A stretch of DNA of 64,000 nucleotides from Cysteiniphilum halobium (GTDB lineage: Bacteria > Pseudomonadota > Gammaproteobacteria > Francisellales > Francisellaceae), in NCBI RefSeq assembly GCF_003574425.1, contig NZ_QLIU01000017.1, forward strand, positions 1-64,000, given 5' to 3'. How positions within the stretch are numbered: the stretch's first letter is position 1; each line of letters starts with the position of its first letter. Under the pieces are notes generated by a model. The model was given only the letters and a program-made list of their open reading frames with translations. It ran no database searches and had not been told where the DNA came from. This document shows positions 36,744 through 46,254 of this stretch, piece after piece. A program made the translations under genes and the position numbers.

Positions 36744-37351
36744 ATTATAACCTCATTGCTTAAAAGGTGACTTATCTAAATTTTGCGGTTCGGATAGTCG
36801 CCTTTTTTGTTGTCCTTAAAAAATAAATGCTTAAATATTTTACAACTCTAAGCGTTAGTTGATGCCTTAATTAAGCATGTGGTTATTATACCAAAACGAC
36901 AGAAAAAAGCAAGCATAAAGCTATATTTTATAAGGGGTTTAGCGATATTTATTTGTTATTTTTGAGGCGTTTTTTCTGGTCAAAATCTTTAAATTGTGAT
37001 AGCATAGTACGTACTAATGGGAGTGTGTGCGCTCGTTTCGGATTCCCCCCGCTTGGCTAACAACACCAACCTTGACCCCTTAATCAAAACCAACCACTTT
37101 TGATTATATTTCATACTCCGCAAATTTTTCACTGCAACAAGCAAAGGAGATATGTGCAACGTAAGTTGCGTTGAATATTAGCGTGTCCGTAACAGTTATC
37201 TGATCACCTCAAATAACCTAAACCAACGACAGCGCAAGCATAACATTAAATAACGATAACCTTGTTTGTGGCTCCCGATACAAATACGCTTCACCGAATC
37301 CTTGGCACGTTTGCATCGGTCACATTTGACTTTAAAATTTGACTTCATGGA
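36744..37351 (+). other. Non-coding stretch with palindromes, promoter region of the minus cluster
   Basis: About 600 bases without a gene. It holds a 12-base perfect palindrome TAGTACGTACTA at 37005-37016 and a small hairpin GCAAC-GTAA-GTTGC at 37156-37169. It separates the second Rpn operon from the recombination cluster. The palindrome may be an operator. Confidence 0.4.
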
Positions 37352-37549
37352 TTAGTGTTGCGTTTTACTATCCACTTCTTTTTTAAGCTTAAGTACCGTA
37401 TCAAGGTCGAGTCCAGTACCCTTGACAACATGATCAACAGATACACCCATGCCTAAAAAATTACGTGCCGTTTCCTGTTTCTCAAGAAAACGCCCTTGCT
37501 GCATACCTTGCTGCTGCGCTTTTTCTTCCCACTGTTGCCTTAAAGTCAT
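37352..37549 (-). CDS. Possible internally initiated Rpn small protein (65 residues)
   Basis: In-frame ATG at 37549 (minus) has AGGGG at 37558-37562, 8 bases upstream. It would give a 65-residue C-terminal protein, at the same place as the internal site of the other Rpn gene (15507). The surrounding DNA has diverged, but the ribosome site has been kept, which suggests function. Expression is not shown. Confidence 0.45.
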   Translation of the reverse strand: MTLRQQWEEKAQQQGMQQGRFLEKQETARNFLGMGVSVDHVVKGTGLDLDTVLKLKKEVDSKTQH

Positions 37550-38296
37550 AATATCAACCCCTGTTAAGTTGTCTAATTTCTTTAACGTCTCACTTGCTAC
37601 ATACTCTGAATCTAAATCCAAACTCATAAGCAAATTAACAAACGCTTTTTTAAAATCTTTACCATCAAAATAATTAGCAAGTTCAGGGTGTGATTCCAAT
37701 AACTCTACTAATCGCTTGGCAAGTTCTTTATCTCTTGCGTATTTTAGCACCAATTCAAAGAAAAACCTAAACCCTTGTTTGGCAATTTCATCATCACTCA
37801 TCACGGTTAGGTCAATTAGCCTTATATCATTAAATGCATATTTCTGTGCCAGTGTTTTGCTCTCGAAACAATTAAAAATACTAACGCTATGCGGGTAATT
37901 TTCTTTTGTACCATGATAAAGCAAAATTGGCATAACAATAGGTAACTTGTCATTGCCCTTGGCTAAGTGCTTTTCCATTATCCTAATGACATACTTATGG
38001 AATCTAAAAGGCAAAAGATCATGCCCCTTTAAACCACTCTCATGCTCTATCAACAAATAGATATAGGCTTGTTTGCCTTTAATGGGAATACTCCAAAGCA
38101 CATCGCTAATTAACTTCCTAAGCTCAGGATCAATATGCTCACTGGGTTCAAGCTGCATTTTGTCAAACTCAGCAAGATTAGATAACTCTTGCGGTAATAT
38201 TTGCCTAATCAATTCTTCGGCAATATCTCGTTGCTCAAGGTTAAATTTGACAAATTCATCATACTTGGGTTTGCTAAGGTCTTTTTTCTTTGTCAC
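37352..38296 (-). CDS. Second Rpn-family nuclease (PD-(D/E)XK)
   Basis: A 314-residue paralogue of the gene at 14763-15707. The catalytic pattern is the Asp in LISDVLW (about residue 64) and IEHES (about 82), with LPIVMPILLYHG and LIDLTVMSDDEI later. The C-terminus has the same EKAQQQGMQQGRFLEKQETARN block and helix-turn-helix-like end. The N-terminal half is diverged from the first copy but the last 50 residues are close. It follows the RecX-like gene by 9 bases, so both are one operon. Two full copies on one plasmid suggest each is active or phage-selective. Confidence 0.86.
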   Translation of the reverse strand: MTKKKDLSKPKYDEFVKFNLEQRDIAEELIRQILPQELSNLAEFDKMQLEPSEHIDPELRKLISDVLWSIPIKGKQAYIYLLIEHESGLKGHDLLPFRFHKYVIRIMEKHLAKGNDKLPIVMPILLYHGTKENYPHSVSIFNCFESKTLAQKYAFNDIRLIDLTVMSDDEIAKQGFRFFFELVLKYARDKELAKRLVELLESHPELANYFDGKDFKKAFVNLLMSLDLDSEYVASETLKKLDNLTGVDIMTLRQQWEEKAQQQGMQQGRFLEKQETARNFLGMGVSVDHVVKGTGLDLDTVLKLKKEVDSKTQH

Positions 38297-38305
38297 TGTA
38301 ACGCC

Positions 38306-38641
38306 CTATTCGTTATCACTAAAATACTCATCAATCCCCTTTCGCACCAACGGATAATCAAAACCCTTGTTTAGCAAATATTTTAACAGCTTTTGCTTCT
38401 TGTCATAATCCGTTTTGCCTTTGATTAATGGGTACTTAGCACTAATTCTGCGTAGGATGTTATTAAGCTGCTGTGCTTCGTCAACGACAACTAACTTGTC
38501 AATCATGCTTTGCGGTGTTGCTTTCTTTTTGAGCTTATCAATCAATGCACCAGTTGAAATATCTTGGTTACTTTCAATAATACGCCTTGCTTTGTTTTCC
38601 AGTAGCATGTTGTCGGTAATATTGGCGTTGTCTAGGCTCAT
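38306..38641 (-). CDS. RecX-like protein
   Basis: A 111-residue protein whose second half KTDYDKKQKLLKYLLNKGFDYPLVRKGIDEY resembles the RecX repeat (K..ryLlxRGF....i..ai). RecX limits RecA filament growth. It is shorter than host RecX, so it may be one module only, or another helical protein. It lies between the 182-residue gene and the Rpn gene with 9-10 base gaps, in one operon. Modulating RecA near a recombination nuclease would be sensible but is inferred. Confidence 0.48.
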   Translation of the reverse strand: MSLDNANITDNMLLENKARRIIESNQDISTGALIDKLKKKATPQSMIDKLVVVDEAQQLNNILRRISAKYPLIKGKTDYDKKQKLLKYLLNKGFDYPLVRKGIDEYFSDNE

Positions 38642-38651
38642 TTCTCAAACC

Positions 38652-39200
38652 TTATTTGATTGGAACAACTTTATTGTCTAATGCTTTTAAATTCATATGT
38701 ACATGCTCGCATAATGAATCAAGAATATTATGTACATCGCCTAAACCGCAAAATTTTTGATTTAACAAATTAGCAAGTAAACATTCAACTCCTCTTAATA
38801 ACATTTCTGGCTTGCGCATTGTTTCAGGTAACTCATGAATCGAGCTAAACAGCGTTGTTGACAGCTCTTGACCTAAATAGTTCATGCCATTTTCAAAGTC
38901 ATTTTCCTTGATATCTGAAACTGAATACTTAACACCACCTGATGCTTGTTTTTTTCGTATATTTTTAAGCCCACCCTGCTGTATAGCGGCTTCCGCTTCC
39001 TTGTACAGCACATACGAGGCACCCTCTTGGTTTAATTCTAAAAGGTCAGCTACCGCTGAAACGCACCCCGCTAATACAATCGCCATTATTGGTATAGATT
39101 CAGCTGTTTTATTTTTACCTTCATCAACTAGGTTAACCATTTCACCAAGCTTTTTTAATACCTCAAATTGTAATGCTTGAATTTGCTTTTGATTGCTCAT
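38652..39200 (-). CDS. Protein of unknown function (182 residues)
   Basis: A helical protein. Residues 35-70 contain a hydrophobic stretch (AESIPIMAIVLAGCVSAVADLLELN) too short of a clean membrane segment to be sure, and a central basic patch (KNIRKKQASGGVKYSV). I recognise no family. It is in the operon that runs from the restriction-modification genes to the Rpn nuclease, with a 10-base gap to the RecX-like gene. Confidence 0.6.
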   Translation of the reverse strand: MSNQKQIQALQFEVLKKLGEMVNLVDEGKNKTAESIPIMAIVLAGCVSAVADLLELNQEGASYVLYKEAEAAIQQGGLKNIRKKQASGGVKYSVSDIKENDFENGMNYLGQELSTTLFSSIHELPETMRKPEMLLRGVECLLANLLNQKFCGLGDVHNILDSLCEHVHMNLKALDNKVVPIK

Positions 39201-39246
39201 ATCTCATGCCTTAATTTTTGAAATTCCATAAATTAGAGCTAATAAT

Positions 39247-39381
39247 TTACCACTTAACTACTCGCTGCAAATGATCTATTTCGTTTTCAGTCATGCCTAA
39301 CATTTTTGCTATAACTGACTTTGGCATACCGTCTTTAATCATGTCGTATGCTTCATTGATTTTGTCTGTTTTATTTTCCAT
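39247..39381 (-). CDS. 44-residue helix-turn-helix-like protein
   Basis: Starts MENKTDKINEAYDMIKDG at 39381 with AAGGA 9 bases upstream. Residues 20-38 (KSVIAKMLGMTENEIDHLQR, 20 residues at most) read as a helix-turn-helix and resemble the small C-terminal end of the Rpn proteins (GMG...EQIAQAT). It may be a free-standing relative of that end, possibly regulating the nuclease made from the same operon. Speculative in function, but the ribosome site makes the gene plausible. Confidence 0.45.
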   Translation of the reverse strand: MENKTDKINEAYDMIKDGMPKSVIAKMLGMTENEIDHLQRVVKW

Positions 39382-39418
39382 GTGCGCTATCCTTGTTATT
39401 GTTAGGTAGTCGTTGATC

Positions 39419-39682
39419 TTACCTTATCGGCTCCCTTCTCTCAACTACCATTACAAAATCATTGCTATAACCGTTGTCATCTCTGGTTTCCTTAAGCCAA
39501 TCCGCAACCGCATCGTGCAAGTCGTAGGTTTCCTTGGCTTTGGCAAGGTTAGATATGCCGACAGTGACGCTGCATCTTTCGATGTAGGTATTGGTGTCGT
39601 TGGGTTTGGTGAAGTCACAGCGTAGGTGACAACGCCATGATTTTATTTTGCCTGATTTTTTGCGGGGTTTTTTAGTTGGCAT
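39419..39682 (-). CDS. Protein of unknown function (87 residues)
   Basis: A basic N-terminus (PTKKPRKKSGKIK) precedes a mixed alpha/beta region, ending VVERREPIR. Its start overlaps the end of the restriction-modification specificity gene by 11 bases, so it is likely translated by coupling. No clear ribosome site. It could be a control protein of the restriction-modification system, but nothing in the sequence shows this. Confidence 0.5.
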   Translation of the reverse strand: MPTKKPRKKSGKIKSWRCHLRCDFTKPNDTNTYIERCSVTVGISNLAKAKETYDLHDAVADWLKETRDDNGYSNDFVMVVERREPIR

Positions 39683-40799
39683 GTTTGGCTATTTTTCTAT
39701 CAAGATATGATTTCATTTTTTCTAGTCGTTTATATTCAAAGTTTTTAACGTAGGATTCCATATATTCATAATCAGGGACTTTTTTATTTCTAGATGGCAA
39801 TAAAACATTCTCATTACTTAATCTTTTGCCATTTCTTTTATATCCAAAATTGTATTTTCCCCTTACTTGATCAGCTATAGTTGTGATAAATGTACCTATA
39901 TATTTATTTAATCTTTTATTATATCCAACAGATATATCTGACGTTGCAATAAACTCTTCAGATTTATAAACAGAATACCCCATTGAGCCTTCACCATTTC
40001 TAATAAAAGCAATCGCATTCCCTTTATGTAATAGCGACTCTACTTTATCCACTTGGCATAGAACAGCATTATTAAGGTTTGTAGCCCCTAAATAATTTAC
40101 TCCTACATTTGATTTAATTAAATGATTTAAACCTTTTGATTTCCCTTGAGAAAGCGTAAACAACTCCCCTATTTTAAATATACTCCATTCAACTTCTTTC
40201 AGTGGCTTAATATTCTGCTTAGGTGATTCTAATAATTTAGAATCTAAAAAATTCTTATAGTTGATCAGTTTTCCTCTATATTTTTCCTTTATGTATTGCT
40301 CCATAAAATCATAATCAGGTTGACCATTTATACTTTTTGGCAAAATAATTTTTGACTTAATCATTCTTGATGGTCTCCATTTGCGCGCATATTCAAAACA
40401 TACTTTCTGCTTCTCAATAGCACATATCAAAAACATAGCTAAATGACCATTTAGATTCTTGTTCTTCAAATATAAAGGATTAATATCATGGCTACATGTA
40501 AAGTCATGGGGTTGATAATAAGCATAACCTACAGAACCATTATTTGTTACAGCTATACAATTTCCTTTGAATATTTTTTGATCTAAAATTTCATTATTAC
40601 CATAGCCTAATTTTGAGCTGTTTTTAATATCATTAATCGAATAAAATGAAGTAACACCGTTATTGCTTGCTGTAGCGCCTAAAAATGGGATTTTTTTTAT
40701 AATGTTACCGCCTTTTGGCTTCTTATTATAAAAACCTTTTTTTATATCAAAAATATCAGTAAATAAAAACTCTTTCCATTCTCGTGATTTAAGGCTCAT
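39672..40799 (-). CDS. BcgIB/HsdS-like DNA specificity subunit
   Basis: The target-recognition subunit of a restriction-modification system. Two similar halves, each a recognition domain, are seen: FDIKKGF..IPFLGATASNNGVTSF..YGN and LSQGKSKG..NYLGATNLNNA..IRNGEGSMGYSVY. The two conserved end regions PKSINGQPDYDFMEQYIKEK and PSRNKKVPDYEYMESYVKN (near residues 160 and 340) match the spacer regions of type I and BcgI-type S subunits. 375 residues fits the BcgI B subunit. The gene starts 1 base after the methyltransferase stop. Confidence 0.83.
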   Translation of the reverse strand: MSLKSREWKEFLFTDIFDIKKGFYNKKPKGGNIIKKIPFLGATASNNGVTSFYSINDIKNSSKLGYGNNEILDQKIFKGNCIAVTNNGSVGYAYYQPHDFTCSHDINPLYLKNKNLNGHLAMFLICAIEKQKVCFEYARKWRPSRMIKSKIILPKSINGQPDYDFMEQYIKEKYRGKLINYKNFLDSKLLESPKQNIKPLKEVEWSIFKIGELFTLSQGKSKGLNHLIKSNVGVNYLGATNLNNAVLCQVDKVESLLHKGNAIAFIRNGEGSMGYSVYKSEEFIATSDISVGYNKRLNKYIGTFITTIADQVRGKYNFGYKRNGKRLSNENVLLPSRNKKVPDYEYMESYVKNFEYKRLEKMKSYLDRKIAKHAN

Positions 40800-40800
40800 T

Positions 40801-42730
40801 TTAATTTACCCCATCAAAAAGATATTCTTTACCCTGCATAACCATACTTAACTCAAAAGTTAGGTAGTCTGATATTGTTTTATCAAAGTCTGAATCCTTT
40901 GGTATCTCATCATTGAAATAATAAAATGAATGCAACCATTCATCGTCTGATTCAATTGTTGTTGATACCATGAATTTAGATTCGGCGGGCTTACCATGTA
41001 ACCAACAATCTAAAAGATGGGCTTGTTTCTCTTCTGCTCTGGTTGTTGCAACCAAACCAACATGCTTTTGAACTTCGTAGCCATCATCTTCAAAGTTAAT
41101 AAATTTACAATACTTCTTTTCATCATGAGGTTTATGTGACGTGAAAATTGCAATGCAAGCATTCGTCCCAACCCCATAAAAAGTGTTTTTATTTAAAGTA
41201 ATAACGCCCTCAAGAGTATGTTTTTTAAGGATACTCATTTTAACTTTTTTATCCTCACTCGTTTTGCCTACCATCGTTGATTGAGGAATAATGACGGCAC
41301 TTCTTCCGCCCTCTACTAAACTATCTAGCAAATGCTCAATAAAACATATTTCTGAAAGATGTTTGGTATCCTTGCCTTTTGCCTGAGAATACGGCGGGTT
41401 CATCATGCCAACGGTACATTTCTTTCCCCTAATTTTTTCTGTTGGCATTAACAAAAAATCCTTGTTTTCAAGATTACTTTTGCCATCACCCCTTAAAATC
41501 ATATTGGTTGTAGCAACCGAAAACATATCTTCTCTGATCTCGACACCATGTAAATGGTCTTTTTTAATTTTATCTCGTTGTTTCTTGCTCTTTGATTTTT
41601 CTAACATATGGTGCATTGCTGCAATTAAAAAACCACCAGTGCCACAGCAGGGGTCAAATATTATATCGCTAGGCTTAACCTCAAGAAGTTTACAGAAAAT
41701 ATCTGTAATGTGACGTGGAGTCAAAACAACGCCTAAAGACTGACCATCACCACCACTGTATCTGATAAATTCACCATAAAATCGTCCTAATACATCCTCT
41801 GTTGAACTCTTTTTTATTGTTGATAATATATTCTTTTGTAAGTACTCAGCAAAATGTCTTAATGGTGTTTTTTCAATCTTTTTATCTTTTGGGTTATTTT
41901 TATCATTCCTTTTATCTGCCTTGTTTAATATTGCCCTGTCTTTTATAAGATTGAATTGATTGAGAACTTTATCTTTTTTTATACCTGGCATTACTTCTAC
42001 TCTTTTCATATATGAATCCATATAATCAAATATTTTCTTGCCATCTGTTGTAATATGATCACCAGTAAGCGTATCTATATTAAAATCTTTCTCGCTTAAA
42101 GCTAATAATAAAGCAGAAACTACTAAAGGTTTTTCAGAATCACCTAGCTGCCCATAATTTCGTAAATCCTCGTGTAGCTCTTTTGATTTTTTCAATATAT
42201 CTTGAAGCTCTAAAGTCTCTACTGGTGTTTCACCTAAAACTTGTTCATTATAGTATTTGTCAATATTGTCATCGCTAAAATTTTCAAAATTTTCTACATA
42301 CTCTAAAAGCTTATATTGTTTTTCACTATCAATAAAAATGGGTCTAATTTTATGGTGCTTTTCATCACCTGAACAACCGAAAGCAAATATTTTTTTTATA
42401 CGTTGTTTTTTCTACTATATGTTTAGCATAATGTAATGCACCATTTTCTGCATAATTAGTGACAGACTTTATATCTAAATCCAGTTGCAATTGATCATCA
42501 TCTACATATATTGCTTGCCTATCTGTGTCAGCCTTGTTTTCAATAACAATAAGATAATCCTTAACTTTAGCAATAAATTCAGGATACCCAGACTTTCCAG
42601 TACCCTTTTTAGATGATGATTTTAAAGCATCTGCTACTTCTTTTATATCACTTCCATTTGGGGTGAAGTCAATATTGGCACTAGTAAGCAATGCCCCTAT
42701 AAAAAAATCAGTTTTTCTTTCGTTTGCCAT
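40801..42730 (-). pseudogene. BcgIA-like restriction-methyltransferase subunit, frameshifted at A8
   Basis: Two frames make one protein: 42365-42730 has an N-terminal PD-(D/E)XK nuclease domain (GYPEFIAKVKDYLIVIENKAD) and, after a +1 base in eight As, 42196-42385 continues into the frame 40801-42195. This has a type I-like N6-adenine methyltransferase with FDPCCGTGGFL (motif I) and MMNPPYSQ (motif IV). Removing one A gives about 642 residues, very near the BcgI A subunit of about 640. As it stands the protein stops at residue 121 and the methyltransferase part would start at 42195 or earlier. It may be broken or switched by slippage, or the base may be a sequencing error. Confidence 0.8.
42390..42397 (-). 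repeat. A8 homopolymer at the frameshift site
   Basis: Eight Ts on the plus strand (eight As in the coding strand) lie exactly where the nuclease domain frame would need one base less to join the methyltransferase frame. Seven As restore the frame (Y K K I F A F). Such tracts can phase-vary. Confidence 0.8.
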
Positions 42731-42806
42731 TCTAAAAATCATTATCAGCTATATGTTTCAGGCTATTATACATAAAGAACAGCAAAATACATTGATGATT
42801 GATCTA

Positions 42807-43229
42807 TTAGTTTTCTTCAAAAACCTCCACACAATCCTCCCTCTTCAACCTAACCGTCATTTCCTTATCGAGATAAACCTCACGCACATAGTAAACATTT
42901 TTAACATACTCATCATCAGCCTCAATCGTCCACATAACTAAATCCTCCCTAACAAAAGCTGCCCCTTTAATCTTCATTGCTTCACTCGGTATCGTGTAAG
43001 GCTTCTTCAAATAAAACACCCCAGTATACCTATGCCCTATCGGCAAATTTTGCCTTTTATCTTCGAGCTTAGCTATCGTGTTGTTGACATAATCAAGGGC
43101 ATTGTTGAAATCGTCCTCACTGGATTGTTCAATAAAGGTTTTCTTTTTGTAATTGAGCAAATGGGTTATTTGGCTGAGGGTTGAAATATCTGCTTTTAGG
43201 TTTTTGCGTTGGGCAAGGTTAAAACGCAT
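42807..43229 (-). CDS. Protein of unknown function (140 residues)
   Basis: A soluble protein with a helical first half (RKNLKADISTLSQITHLLNYKKK) and a beta-rich second half with the IGHRYTGVFYLKKPYTIPSEAMKIKG segment. The gene starts at ATG 43229. It is upstream of the restriction-modification genes, same strand, with a 77-base gap to the A-subunit start. No family recognised. Confidence 0.58.
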   Translation of the reverse strand: MRFNLAQRKNLKADISTLSQITHLLNYKKKTFIEQSSEDDFNNALDYVNNTIAKLEDKRQNLPIGHRYTGVFYLKKPYTIPSEAMKIKGAAFVREDLVMWTIEADDEYVKNVYYVREVYLDKEMTVRLKREDCVEVFEEN

Positions 43230-43317
43230 CGTTGAGCCTTTGATTCTAGGTGTTGTTGATAATTAAATTAGTTTGGTTTGGGGTTGGTGTCAATTGAAAT
43301 GCATTAAATCATAAGAT

Positions 43318-44010
43318 TTAAAACTCACCATTCCTAACTTTTTCTAGTAATTCTGACTTTCGATTTTTGAATGCTTTTAATTCAAGATCAATAAAATCAA
43401 TATCACCTTCATCGTAAACTAATCTTAATGACTCTATAACAAAACAAGAACATGTATCATCTGTATCATTCTTAACCTCATTAGATGCAAATTCTAAAGC
43501 TGAAATAATCTCATCTGAATCAATATCGTAACCATAACAATCTAATTCATCTTCTAACTCATTGGCGACTTGATTTATATCAACTGTATGATCTTTTGCT
43601 AAATTCCAACCATCAACAGCAATTGATAAATAATAAAAAGTATCTAAGCCAAAATGGTATTTGTTATCCAACCTAACGCTTAAAATCTTTAAATACTCTA
43701 TTGTTGTTTCTATTAACTTATGAACTGGGCAGCCTTTATAAGTGCTATCTGGGTTAACATCATGATCTCTGTCTTCAAATTCATCATAATCATCACTCAA
43801 GTAATTAATCTCTTTAATGTGTGTTTCAATGATGATATGAACATCATCATAATCTTGCTCATAATCTGACAACCCAAAAAAAGGCGTAGGCGAATACACA
43901 TCTGAACGGGTTAGATAATGAGGAGATTTACTTTTTTTATTACGCTTATTCTTACGTTTTTGCTTCTTTTTTTGTAATTTAGCCAAACGCTTTTTATCTG
44001 ATAATGCCAT
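43318..44010 (-). CDS. Acidic protein of unknown function (230 residues)
   Basis: The first 30 residues are strongly basic (KKRLAKLQKKKQKRKNKRNKKSK, shortened here) and the rest is very acidic, with clusters such as SDDYDEFEDRDHD and NDTDDTCSCF. It is helical. No known domain. It may be a DNA-mimic or a nucleic-acid-associated protein by charge, but that is only a guess. An 84-base gap separates it from the helicase gene downstream. Confidence 0.58.
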   Translation of the reverse strand: MALSDKKRLAKLQKKKQKRKNKRNKKSKSPHYLTRSDVYSPTPFFGLSDYEQDYDDVHIIIETHIKEINYLSDDYDEFEDRDHDVNPDSTYKGCPVHKLIETTIEYLKILSVRLDNKYHFGLDTFYYLSIAVDGWNLAKDHTVDINQVANELEDELDCYGYDIDSDEIISALEFASNEVKNDTDDTCSCFVIESLRLVYDEGDIDFIDLELKAFKNRKSELLEKVRNGEF

Positions 44011-44093
44011 TATTTAATACCCTAAAATACTGCTCAATTTAGTTGGTTAAATCTTACAATAAAATTTATACACTTCTCAAATGGTTTATTTAC

Positions 44094-45959
44094 TCAAAAC
44101 GGCAACCCATCATCATGTACCTCATTTAAACTGTCAACGATAGGTTTCGGGTGCGGTTTAACTTCTTCTTTTGGCAAAGATGCAATGATTGGCTCAACAT
44201 AAGCCTGTACCCTTTTCATGAATTTATCAGCATCTTTTTCTAAGCACAACTTATACTTGGTTCTTGTTATAGCAACATACAGTAAATTAAATTCTTCTGA
44301 TTGCTCTTTCAATAACTCTTGCATACCATCATCTTTAGTGAATAGCGTAAAATCATCGCCAATCACAACATTATCCCATTCTCGCCCTTTTGACTTATGA
44401 ATGGTTGAAAAAATAATATTGGCATTATTTTCACTAACATACTTTGCGTTTTCGATCTGCTTAATAACTTCATCAAAATGATCACCGTAACGATCAATAA
44501 TATTGACAAGAAAGGTTATATCAGGGTCTTCAAAGTCCTCTTTGAATTTCTTTAAGGCATCCCAATTCTTAAAGCCACGTATTTTATTATGCCTTACTTC
44601 CTCATTGTTACCTTGATACAGTGCAAAGCCACTTTTGGCTAACTCGATCACTTCATGAATACCACCAACAACGTGTAGCTTCTTCTTGATATTGTCAATC
44701 AACCGACTAATTAACCCCGCATTCGTTCGACACAAATAAGTATATATGCTTGGCTTGTCACTAGATATAACACTATTTATATCCGCATTACCTTTTAATG
44801 AGATTTTTTCTTTTTTTAAATACAAGATAGCGCTTGCTAGATTTGCAATGCGCTCACCGAATCTGAACGATTGGCTTAAATAATAAGACTCACCATCAAA
44901 TTTATCATAAGCATTCACGGCACCACGCCAAGAATATATCTGCTGATGTTCATCACCAACGCATATTTTTTGACATCCCTGATTTAAAATAATGTCTATA
45001 ATCACTGGGTTTGCGTCCTGACACTCATCGAATAATAGATAATGATACCGATGACCAAGGTTAGGTTTAACCAATTGATACATCTTCAAATAAAAATCAT
45101 GTTCTATTGGCACAGTCGCGTTATCTGCAACTGCCTTATCCCAGTAGGATTTGGCTTTTTCGACAATATAATTTAACACGTCTTTGTTTTCATTTTCGCC
45201 TTTGTAAGCTTCAAACTCACTATGATCTGTGATCGAGCCATCAATAACCGAATTGCCTGAGTTACAAAACAACCTTAATACTTTGATGACCAAAAAGGCA
45301 AGCTCATAGGGCTGCATGCCTCCTGTAGCACGCATATCAACATGTGAGAGTATCGTTAATGGGTTCAGTGTTTCTATTCTGTCTTGAATATAATCATAGA
45401 AATAACCATAAGCTAATGAATGAGCCGTTTTACAGTCAACATTGGCAGGAAACTTTTGTACAGCGTCTATTTGTATTGCCTTATTGTATGCCAAGTATAA
45501 CCCCTTACCTGACAAGCGCTTTGCAATCTCAACTAACGTAGATGTTTTACCCGTTCCCGCATAAGCTTTTATTTTTAAATCCTTTTGTGCTTGAGCGGCA
45601 ATAATACAATTTTGCTGCTCTCTCGTTAGTTCAAATTTTTTAGGCATATTGTGATTGATTTCTACTGTGTGATTAGGCACTACTACATCATGAACTAACG
45701 GGGATTTGCCTTGCTGTACCTCATTAACGACAATCATCGTACCCTTTTCAATTTGCGCGCCATAATCACTATCCTTAAAATATCCTCTCGTAATAAGCAC
45801 TGAATCACCTGCTTTTAATGGTGTTTGGCAAAAACCCTTAAATCTAAAATATTTATGTTCATTATGGTTGCTGTCTTTTACGCCAACAATGACAAATGTG
45901 TTATTACTAAAAAATACTTTGCTAACGGTGCCTTTAATATTTATTTTTAAAATTTTCAA
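44094..45959 (-). CDS. UvrD/Rep-like SF1 helicase with OB-like N-terminus and SSB-like C-terminal tip
   Basis: An ATP-driven DNA helicase. Residues 1-90 look like the OB-type N-terminal domain of RecD2 (GTVSKVFFSNNTFVIVGV, then GFCQTPLKAGDSVLITRGYF). The core has the Q motif ELTREQQ, Walker A AYAGTGKTS (near residue 131), a Walker B YLLFDECQD, and a conserved FSTIHKSKGREWDNV and LLYVAITR. It ends DDGLPF, like an SSB tail. It is alone on this part of the minus strand, with a non-coding gap on both sides. Confidence 0.85.
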   Translation of the reverse strand: MKILKINIKGTVSKVFFSNNTFVIVGVKDSNHNEHKYFRFKGFCQTPLKAGDSVLITRGYFKDSDYGAQIEKGTMIVVNEVQQGKSPLVHDVVVPNHTVEINHNMPKKFELTREQQNCIIAAQAQKDLKIKAYAGTGKTSTLVEIAKRLSGKGLYLAYNKAIQIDAVQKFPANVDCKTAHSLAYGYFYDYIQDRIETLNPLTILSHVDMRATGGMQPYELAFLVIKVLRLFCNSGNSVIDGSITDHSEFEAYKGENENKDVLNYIVEKAKSYWDKAVADNATVPIEHDFYLKMYQLVKPNLGHRYHYLLFDECQDANPVIIDIILNQGCQKICVGDEHQQIYSWRGAVNAYDKFDGESYYLSQSFRFGERIANLASAILYLKKEKISLKGNADINSVISSDKPSIYTYLCRTNAGLISRLIDNIKKKLHVVGGIHEVIELAKSGFALYQGNNEEVRHNKIRGFKNWDALKKFKEDFEDPDITFLVNIIDRYGDHFDEVIKQIENAKYVSENNANIIFSTIHKSKGREWDNVVIGDDFTLFTKDDGMQELLKEQSEEFNLLYVAITRTKYKLCLEKDADKFMKRVQAYVEPIIASLPKEEVKPHPKPIVDSLNEVHDDGLPF

Positions 45960-46254
45960 AACTGTTCATTCTCATCGTCTGATCGATATGCTTTTATTTT
46001 GACACTTTAGCTGTTATTCATCAAAAATATTTTCAAAATCATTCATAATCTGTCGCAGAAACTAAAATATAGGCTATAGGTTTAAAACTAAGAAAGCGGT
46101 TAATCCTCAGAGAATATCAGCAATCTAAGGCAATCTATATTTCAGTCCTCGCAATGCTTTAATAATACTCACGTTCTCACAAGGTAGTTTAACCGTTTAA
46201 ACTGCGTTAAAGTCACCTCAAAAAAGTTACGATCATCAACCCTTATTTTGGGCA

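Noticed and set aside
39672-42742. Classical type I (HsdRMS) system
   Set aside because: No HsdR-like translocase gene is present, and the nuclease domain is joined to the methyltransferase as in BcgI-type enzymes.
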